DNA of 19,208 nt from DATAXV01 sp036272915. GTDB lineage: Bacteria > Chloroflexota > Dormibacteria > Dormibacterales > Dormibacteraceae. Position 1 is the stretch's first letter. Each line of letters begins with the position of its first letter. The DNA lies in contig DATAXV010000196.1 of NCBI GenBank assembly GCA_036272915.1, positions 1 to 19,208 of the forward strand, in the 5' to 3' direction. Position numbers and translations under genes: made by a program. Of the stretch, positions 14,541 to 19,208 are shown one piece after another. The notes beneath the pieces were generated by a model. It was given only the letters and a program-made list of their open reading frames with translations. It was not told the origin of the DNA and made no database searches.

Positions 14541-15128
14541 ATGACGCCGATTCAGGGCCTGGGCCAGAGACATCTGCGCGCTGACGCGCGGCGCAACCGC
14601 CAGCGCGTGCTCGAGGCGGCGGAGGAGGAGTTCGCCCTGCAGGGCCTCGCCGTCCCCATCGACGACATCGCCCGCCGGGCCGGGGTCGGCCCGGGCACCG
14701 TCTACCGTCACTTCCCGACCAAGGAGGCCCTCTTCACGGCGATCGTCGCCCGCCGGATGGAGGACCTGATCGAGGAGTCGAGGACGCTGGCCGCCTCCGA
14801 CGAGCCGGCCGAGGCCTTCTTCCACTTCCTGTCCCGCCTGTTCGAGGAGGGGGCGCGGAAGCGGGACCTGGTCGACGCCCTCGGCGCCGCCGGCGTCGAC
14901 ATCAAGAGCGAGCTGGGGCACGCCGGGCTGGACATGCGCGACACGATCGGGGGGCTCCTGGTTCGCGGCCAGCAGGCGGGTGGGGTGCGGGCCGACATCG
15001 GGGTCGAGGACGTGCTGGCGCTGCTCACCGGCACCTCGCTGGCGATGCGGCGGCCGGGAGCCGACGCCGGCCTGCAGGACCGCTTGGTCGCCGTCGTCTG
15101 CGACGGCCTTCGCCCGAGGCGCCCCTGA
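14541..15128 (+). CDS. TetR/AcrR-family transcriptional regulator
   Basis: 195-residue repressor-type protein from ATG at 14541. The N-terminal DNA-binding domain includes the helix-turn-helix at residues about 40-69 (IDDIARRAGVGPGTVYRHFP, then TKEALF). The helical ligand-binding part (75-190) includes EAFFHFLSRLFEEGARKRDL, a pattern I associate with the SbtR-like C-terminal group. ATG 14541 is chosen because a GGGGGAAGAG stretch lies upstream; an in-frame GTG at 14487 would add 18 residues unlike the family and sits only 3 bases from the -10 box. Its target may be its own promoter or the adjacent convergent binding-protein gene; the ligand is unknown. Confidence 0.9.
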   Translation: MTPIQGLGQRHLRADARRNRQRVLEAAEEEFALQGLAVPIDDIARRAGVGPGTVYRHFPTKEALFTAIVARRMEDLIEESRTLAASDEPAEAFFHFLSRLFEEGARKRDLVDALGAAGVDIKSELGHAGLDMRDTIGGLLVRGQQAGGVRADIGVEDVLALLTGTSLAMRRPGADAGLQDRLVAVVCDGLRPRRP

Positions 15129-15137
15129 CCGCCGGCG

Positions 15138-15171
15138 GGGCGGCGTGGCCGGGGCCTCACCGCCACCGCCC
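15138..15171. terminator. Possible bidirectional hairpin between convergent genes
   Basis: GGGCGG plus TGG (15138-15148, 2-base bulge) can pair with CCA plus CCGCCC (15163-15171) around a 14-base loop, between the TetR stop and the stop of the binding-protein gene. No T-run is present. Position is the main argument. Confidence 0.3.
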
Positions 15172-15180
15172 GAGGATCGG

Positions 15181-17061
15181 TCAGGAGGCCGTCGGCTTGA
15201 TCGAGTAGTCGGCGATGTTCCACATGTCGGAGTTGTTGAACGTCGCCAGGAAGGGGGCGCCGGGGTCGAAGTTGACGACGCTGTCCGACGCCGTCGCCAC
15301 GTCCGGCCTCTGGTAGAGGGGTATCCAGGGCAGGTAGGAGTTCCAGGCGACCTGGAGCTGGTCGTAGACCCTCTGCCGCTGTGAGGGGCTGGCGGTGAGC
15401 TCGCCCTGGGTGAAGAGCTTGGTCAGGGTCGGGTCGTCGGCGCGGGCCGAGTTGCCGCCGCCGGGCAGGTTCGGGTTGGGGATCTGCGATGGAAGCGCTG
15501 CGTCCGCCCAGGAGTCCGGGTCGGGGCCGAAGGTGTTGGTGAAGATCGCGGCGTCGTACTGTCCGGTAGCCAGCGTCCCACCCTCGCCGAAGTCGGCGAA
15601 CATCTGGGCCGCGGTGCCGTTGGTGAAGCCGGTGACGTCGGCGCCGACCTGCGACCAGTCATGGCGCAGCTGCTCCTCCTCGGCCGACCGCTGCGGGTTG
15701 CCGCTGGTGGTCGAGATCGTGAACTGCAGCATCCGGCCGTTCTTCTCGCGGACGCCGTTCTTGGCCATCTTCCAGCCGTCGGAGGTCAGCATCTTGTTGG
15801 CCTTGGCGACGTCGTACTTCCAGGCCGGGAGATTGGTGTCGTACCAGGGCTTCAGGTTGTCGGGGAAGGGGCTGTTCATGATCTTGCCGACACCGCCGAC
15901 CAGGGAGTTGATCATCGCCTGCTTGTCGACGGCGATGTTCAGCGCCTGGCGCAGCACCGGGTCGTCCTTGAAGACGGTCTGCTTGCCGCAGGTGGGCGCG
16001 TACTGCTGTCCGGAGCACCCGGTCTCGTCGTTGTCGAGGTTGAACATCACCATCTCGTAGCTGGGCGGGTAGGAGATGACCGTCTTCACGCCCTTGATGC
16101 TCTTGGTCGCGGTGAGGTCGGAGCCGAGCAGGTCCTGACCGATCTGGGTGTCGCCGGTGCGGATGCCGGCGAGTTCGCTCGCCTTGTCGCCGTAGGTCTT
16201 GTAGACCAGCCGCTTGAGATAGGGCTTGTGGTTGAAGTACCTGGCTCCGCCACGGCCGTCGGCGTAGTACGGGTTGGGCTTGTAGGTGACAACCGTGTTG
16301 TTGCCGGCGATGAAGCTGGTCACCTCGTAGGGGCCGTCGGTGGGGTTGGGCCGCTGGGTGAAGAAGGAGGAGTTCTTCCAGCTGGCGATGGGGATGGAGC
16401 TCAGGGTGTGCTGTGGAAGCACGGTCATGTCGAGATCCATCAGATAGGGGCCGAGGATGCCGGTGTCGATCGCGGACGGCGCGCCGCAGTGGCCGGCCGG
16501 GACCGCGCCCAGCTGCCAGACCATCTTGGTCGGGCTGAGGACCTGCTGGCCGGTGACCTGGTCGAGGCCCGGCGCCGTGCTGGCGCCGCTGTCGGGGTCG
16601 CACATGGCGTCGGCGGTGAACTTGACGTCGCTGGTGGTGAGGGGCTGGCCGTCGGACCAGCGGAGGCCGCTCTTGAGCTGGATGGTGATGTCCATCTGGG
16701 TTCCCTTGATGGTGACCATGCCGTTCTGCACGGTCGGCACCTGGGTGACCAGGTCGGGGACCGGCTGCATGTTGTTGCCGAAGGTCCAGAGATTGGCCCA
16801 GATCGGGCTACCCGCCTGGTAGAGCGTGGTCGCCCCGCTGAGCAGCTGGTCCCAGTTCTCGATCCCCTCCCAGTCGGCGTAGGTGAGAGTGCCCCCGATC
16901 GAGCCCTGCTGGGGCGCGTAGGTGCCGGGGTTGCTCAGCTCGACCACGTTGCCGCCGGTGGAGCCGGTCTGGGCGCCGCAGGCGGCCAGGCACAGCAGAG
17001 CGGCCACGGCAAGGACCGCGGTGGACCGCCACCGGGCCCGATGGGAATTTCTCCCCTGCAT
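15181..17061 (-). CDS. ABC transporter substrate-binding lipoprotein, family 5 (peptide/nickel/opine type)
   Basis: 626-residue extracytoplasmic solute-binding protein of the SBP_bac_5 (OppA/DppA) family. The N-terminus has basic residues, a hydrophobic stretch and a lipobox LAAC with Cys28, so it should be anchored to the outer face of the cell membrane. Typical elements are LRWSDGQPLTTSDVKFTADA, then TDGPYEVTSFIAGNNTVVTY followed by NPYY, and LRQALNIAVDKQAMINSLVG. Extra cysteines (MCDPD, GHCGAP, GCSGQQYAPTCGK) may form disulphides. ATG at 17061 is preceded by GGAGGGAGAG, and the signal peptide begins right there; the open frame runs further upstream without a stop but has no signal function. 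No permease or ATPase genes are adjacent. Substrate is not predictable. Confidence 0.93.
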   Translation of the reverse strand: MQGRNSHRARWRSTAVLAVAALLCLAACGAQTGSTGGNVVELSNPGTYAPQQGSIGGTLTYADWEGIENWDQLLSGATTLYQAGSPIWANLWTFGNNMQPVPDLVTQVPTVQNGMVTIKGTQMDITIQLKSGLRWSDGQPLTTSDVKFTADAMCDPDSGASTAPGLDQVTGQQVLSPTKMVWQLGAVPAGHCGAPSAIDTGILGPYLMDLDMTVLPQHTLSSIPIASWKNSSFFTQRPNPTDGPYEVTSFIAGNNTVVTYKPNPYYADGRGGARYFNHKPYLKRLVYKTYGDKASELAGIRTGDTQIGQDLLGSDLTATKSIKGVKTVISYPPSYEMVMFNLDNDETGCSGQQYAPTCGKQTVFKDDPVLRQALNIAVDKQAMINSLVGGVGKIMNSPFPDNLKPWYDTNLPAWKYDVAKANKMLTSDGWKMAKNGVREKNGRMLQFTISTTSGNPQRSAEEEQLRHDWSQVGADVTGFTNGTAAQMFADFGEGGTLATGQYDAAIFTNTFGPDPDSWADAALPSQIPNPNLPGGGNSARADDPTLTKLFTQGELTASPSQRQRVYDQLQVAWNSYLPWIPLYQRPDVATASDSVVNFDPGAPFLATFNNSDMWNIADYSIKPTAS

Positions 17062-17075
17062 CTCTCTCCCTCCTC

Positions 17076-17098
17076 GGACCGTGCCCGGAGCACGGTCC
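17076..17098. promoter_or_regulatory. Perfect inverted repeat just upstream of the binding-protein ribosome site
   Basis: GGACCGTGC (17076-17084) and GCACGGTCC (17090-17098) are perfect 9-bp arms with a 5-base loop. The repeat ends directly next to the GAGGAGGGAGAG ribosome site of the lipoprotein gene. It could be an operator or an mRNA hairpin affecting translation or stability. Random occurrence is possible in GC-rich DNA, but a perfect 9+9 arm at this location is uncommon. Confidence 0.5.
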
Positions 17099-17283
17099 TC
17101 AGCATCCCGATCAGCGCATGCACGGTCGACCGATGGCGCCGGTTCGGGACGCACCGAAGTTTCCGAACCTGGCACCAGTATCCGCCGCCCGCCGCCGGGT
17201 CGGGTCGTGTTCTTCGAACGACCCCGGCGCCCGGCTTCCGGCCGGGGCGACCGATGCGGTCCCTCTGGACCGGATCGGTCTGA

Positions 17284-17406
17284 GGAGTAGTCGGCGATGT
17301 TCCGCATGTCCGAGGTATCGAACCCGCCGACCAAGGGCGCGCCGGGCTGGAAGTTGACGACGCCGTCCGAGGCGGTGGCGACGCTCGGTCGCTGGTAGAG
17401 GGAGAT
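17284..17406 (-). pseudogene. Remnant of the C-terminus of a second family 5 substrate-binding protein
   Basis: Reading the minus strand from 17406, the frame gives LYQRPSVATASDGVVNFQPG and later SDMRNIADYS. The intact neighbour ends with LYQRPDVATASDSVVNFDPG and SDMWNIADYS. By eye, 30 of 41 residues match without gaps. DNA identity also continues a little upstream (GTCGCC, GCCCCGGAT) but with a deletion and frame shift. The remnant has no start or upstream coding part and lacks the paralogue's stop. It lies about 220 bases upstream of the intact gene in the same orientation. It is best explained as a tandem duplicate that has lost nearly all of its length. Confidence 0.82.
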
Positions 17407-17624
17407 CCGGGGCGAGCAGGGCGACGGGCCGCCCGCGAACCCGCCCGCGTGTCCTTCCTCTCATACCCCTCCCCGTCGAGCCGCGCCAATGCCGGCCGCA
17501 TCGTCCGAAGCGGCCGGCACAGACGACCCGGAGGAAGTGGAGGAACCGGTGCCGGCGGACAGCTGAAACCTTTGATCAGCACCACGTCCGAGGTCGTGCA
17601 CGGGGTCGCACCGGCGGCCGGTGG
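17407..17624. other. Non-coding stretch between the binding-protein remnant and the racemase-like gene
   Basis: Together with 17062-17283 this forms a gene-poor gap of 563 bases. Apart from the remnant, the two inverted repeats and the ribosome site of the lipoprotein gene, I see no protein-like frame, tRNA or promoter with convincing boxes. It probably contains a deletion junction. Confidence 0.5.
17490..17519. terminator. Strong GC hairpin downstream of the racemase-like gene
   Basis: TGCCGGCCGC (17490-17499) and GCGGCCGGCA (17510-17519) are perfect 10-bp arms with a 10-base loop, about 105 bases after the racemase-like stop. No T-run follows on either strand. Likely role: transcription end for the racemase-like gene, or of the deleted gene that once lay here. 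Confidence 0.45.
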
Positions 17625-18659
17625 TCAGCCGACGCCGGGCTCCTGGGGTAGCGGAAAGGAGCCGTCGACGAGCCGGATCGGCGATCCCTCGGGCAGCAGC
17701 CCACTCTCCATGAAGAAGGTGTTGGGCAGGGCGGCCAGCACGTGGATGTGGGCGCCGCCGCCGTGGGACGCGTAGGGGAGGTCGAAGGCCGCCGCCGCGA
17801 GACCGATCTCGAAGCACTCGGTGATGCCCCCCGCCCGGCGCAGGTCGGGCTGGACGATGTCGACCGCATGGCGCTCGAAGAGGCGGCCGAACTGCCGCTT
17901 CCCGTAGTTGTTCTCGCCGGAGGCGACGGGGATCACCAGCTCCTCGGCGAGGTGGGCCAGGCCGTCGACGTCGTCGGCCCGGATCGGCTCCTCGAACCAG
18001 AAGCAGCCGAGCTCCTGGTAGACCAGCCCGCGGCGCAGCGCCTCGGCCACGGAGAAGACCTGGTTGGCGTCGACCATGACGTGGACGCCGCGGCCGACCG
18101 CGGCGCGCACCGCCTCGATCCGCTCCACGTCCTCCTCCAGGGTGGGCGCCCCGACCTTCATCTTGACGCCCGCGAAGCCCTGCTCCACGGCCCGCGAGCA
18201 GATCCGCTTGAGGCGATCCAGGTCGTAGTTCAGCCACCCGACCATGGCGTAGGCGGGCACCCGCTCGCGGGCGCCGCCGAGCGCGCGCCAGACCGGGACC
18301 TTGAGGGCCTTGCCGATCACGTCCCAGATGGCGACGTCGATGGCGGAGATGCCGAACAGGGCCAGGCCCTCGGTGCCGTGGTACTCGGTCAGGCGCCAGA
18401 GATCGTCCCGGATCTGCCGGACCATGAAGGGGTCCCTTCCCACCACCGCCGGCGCCAGCTCGTCCTCGATCAGGCGGGCGAGGAGGGCGGGGGCCGCGGC
18501 GACCCGGCCGAAGCCGGTGACCGAATGGCCGGTGACGCCCTCGGAGGTCTCGATCTCGACCCGGCAGGAGCCGTTGTTGTCGAGCGCCTGGAGCGCGTCC
18601 CGGATGGGGTCCGTCCGGGGGCTGGACTGCGACGTGGCCTGAACCCGCGTGATCTTCAA
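17625..18659 (-). CDS. Mandelate racemase/muconate lactonizing enzyme family protein (enolase superfamily)
   Basis: 344-residue enzyme of the enolase superfamily, which abstracts a proton next to a carboxylate using Mg2+; typical products arise from sugar-acid dehydration, racemisation or cycloisomerisation. The capping domain comes first (about 1-130). The barrel then has the Lys-x-Lys base motif GVKMKVG, metal ligands Asp in VMVDANQ, Glu in FWFEEP and Glu in ASGENN, Asp in VQPDLRRAGG, and His in ASHGGG. The Lys and His/Asp pair suggest the mandelate racemase subgroup. TTG at 18659 is the start; AGGGAG lies 8 bases upstream. The protein stops at PQEPGVG, where relatives continue about 15-20 residues, so the C-terminus seems shortened. 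Substrate is unknown. Confidence 0.92.
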   Translation of the reverse strand: MKITRVQATSQSSPRTDPIRDALQALDNNGSCRVEIETSEGVTGHSVTGFGRVAAAPALLARLIEDELAPAVVGRDPFMVRQIRDDLWRLTEYHGTEGLALFGISAIDVAIWDVIGKALKVPVWRALGGARERVPAYAMVGWLNYDLDRLKRICSRAVEQGFAGVKMKVGAPTLEEDVERIEAVRAAVGRGVHVMVDANQVFSVAEALRRGLVYQELGCFWFEEPIRADDVDGLAHLAEELVIPVASGENNYGKRQFGRLFERHAVDIVQPDLRRAGGITECFEIGLAAAAFDLPYASHGGGAHIHVLAALPNTFFMESGLLPEGSPIRLVDGSFPLPQEPGVG

Positions 18660-18783
18660 ACTCTTGTCTCCCTGGCTCTGCCTGGCGGCTCGACTCGCTG
18701 GGGTACCGGCCCCTCCCTTCAGATTGCGCCTCCTGCGCGGTCGGGGGCCGGGCGCCTGTCCACGGGCGGCGGGTGGCGCTGCC

Positions 18784-18789
18784 TATGCT
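18784..18789 (+). promoter_or_regulatory. -10-like box TATGCT before the chelatase gene
   Basis: TATGCT matches the TANNNT form and lies 8 bases before ATG 18798, with no ribosome site in between. This spacing fits a leaderless mRNA beginning at that ATG. Confidence 0.4.
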
Positions 18790-18797
18790 GAATGGCG

Positions 18798-19208
18798 ATG
18801 GCCCCCGCGGTACGGCACACCTATCCCTTCAGCGCGATCGTCGGTCAGGAGCGGATGAAGCTCGGCCTGCTCCTCAACGCGGTCCTCCCCGGCATCGGCG
18901 GCGTTCTCATCCGCGGTGAGCGGGGAACCGGCAAGTCGACGGCCGTCCGCGCGCTGGCCCGGCTCCTGCCCGAGCAGCAGGTGGTGGTCGGCTGCCACTA
19001 CGGCTGCGACCCCGGCGACGAGGGCCTCCTCTGCCAGGACTGCCGGACCCGTCGCCTGCAGAGCTCCGACCCGCTGCCGGTGGCGCGGCGGCGGATGCGG
19101 GTGGTGGAGCTGCCGATCAACGCGTCGGAGGACCGTGTGGTCGGGACGATCGACCTGGAGGCGGCGCTGAAGGCGGGAGAGAAGCGGTTCGAGCCGGGAG
19201 TGCTGGCG
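18798..19208 (+). CDS. Magnesium/cobalt chelatase AAA+ ATPase subunit (ChlI/BchI-like), 3' end cut by window edge
   Basis: 137 codons are visible of an AAA+ motor subunit of the kind that drives metal insertion into tetrapyrroles (BchI/ChlI, or the ChlID-like partner of cobaltochelatase CobN). The N-terminus YPFSAIVGQERMKLGLLLNA is typical. Walker A is GERGTGKST (40-48). A four-cysteine insert (Cys66, 70, 79, 82: GCHYGCDP and LLCQDC) lies before LPINASEDRVVGTIDLEAAL. That insert occurs in many non-photosynthetic relatives, from memory. ATG 18798 is preferred over the in-frame ATG 18792 because of the -10 spacing; no Shine-Dalgarno is present. The sensor and Walker B parts lie outside the window. 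It is transcribed away from the racemase-like gene. Confidence 0.9.
   Translation, partial: MAPAVRHTYPFSAIVGQERMKLGLLLNAVLPGIGGVLIRGERGTGKSTAVRALARLLPEQQVVVGCHYGCDPGDEGLLCQDCRTRRLQSSDPLPVARRRMRVVELPINASEDRVVGTIDLEAALKAGEKRFEPGVLA

Noticed and set aside
15661..17283. 540-codon plus-strand frame opposite the lipoprotein gene
   Set aside because: Low-complexity Gly/Val/Asp shadow; the minus-strand lipoprotein has a signal peptide, lipobox and family motifs.
17062..17334. N-terminal extension of the lipoprotein frame up to 17334, possibly a longer protein or a fusion with the remnant
   Set aside because: The signal peptide and ribosome site start at 17061. The frame upstream is open only by chance and because the remnant lies in the same frame.
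18700..18720. GGGGTACCGGCCCC-like partial palindrome upstream of the racemase-like gene
   Set aside because: Short and centred on a GGTACC site; not distinguishable from chance in this GC-rich DNA.
1..19208. Search for CRISPR arrays, insertion sequences, tRNA/rRNA genes, toxin-antitoxin or defence systems
   Set aside because: No repeat-spacer pattern, transposase or integrase motif, tRNA cloverleaf or defence-protein motif was seen in any part.

Overview
High-GC chromosomal segment (roughly 70% G+C by eye) from a respiring bacterium. Separate nuoC and nuoD genes, GTG/TTG starts, a lipobox substrate-binding protein, apparently leaderless promoters and a trmI-type tRNA methylase all suit the Actinobacteriota or a deep Chloroflexota/Dormibacterota-like lineage. 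The assignment is inference; no 16S rRNA or other phylogenetic marker is present.

Layout. Positions 1-12074 (minus strand) hold a canonical NADH:quinone oxidoreductase (complex I) operon read right to left: nuoA-B-C-D-E-F-G-H-I-J-K-L, then nuoM, which runs off the left edge; nuoN is expected beyond it. Adjacent genes mostly overlap by 1-11 bases, which suggests translational coupling. All iron-sulphur ligands expected for N1a, N1b, N2, N3, N4, N5, N6a, N6b and also N7 are visible. NuoL lacks the usual TM5 glutamate (Ala148). Upstream of nuoA is an OsmC/YhfA-like gene on the same strand. Facing away from it is a plus-strand pair, trmI (tRNA m1A58 methyltransferase) and a malate dehydrogenase-like gene. 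That MDH-like protein has lost the catalytic His (Arg176) and a substrate Arg (Leu89).

The right third is an accessory-looking region. It contains a TetR regulator (+), a family 5 extracellular solute-binding lipoprotein (-), a 560-bp non-coding stretch carrying a decayed copy of the C-terminus of a second such binding protein, and a mandelate racemase/enolase-superfamily gene (-) that ends slightly early. A magnesium/cobalt chelatase AAA+ subunit gene (+) is cut by the right edge.

Working together: the nuo products form one membrane enzyme that oxidises NADH and pumps protons. The racemase-like enzyme and binding protein might belong to uptake and catabolism of an organic acid or sugar acid, but no permease genes are present, so this link is weak. 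No mobile element, CRISPR array, tRNA or rRNA was found. I do not see an evident novel multi-gene system. The most interesting signals are the two active-site anomalies (NuoL, MDH-like) and the rearrangement scar between 17284 and 17624.
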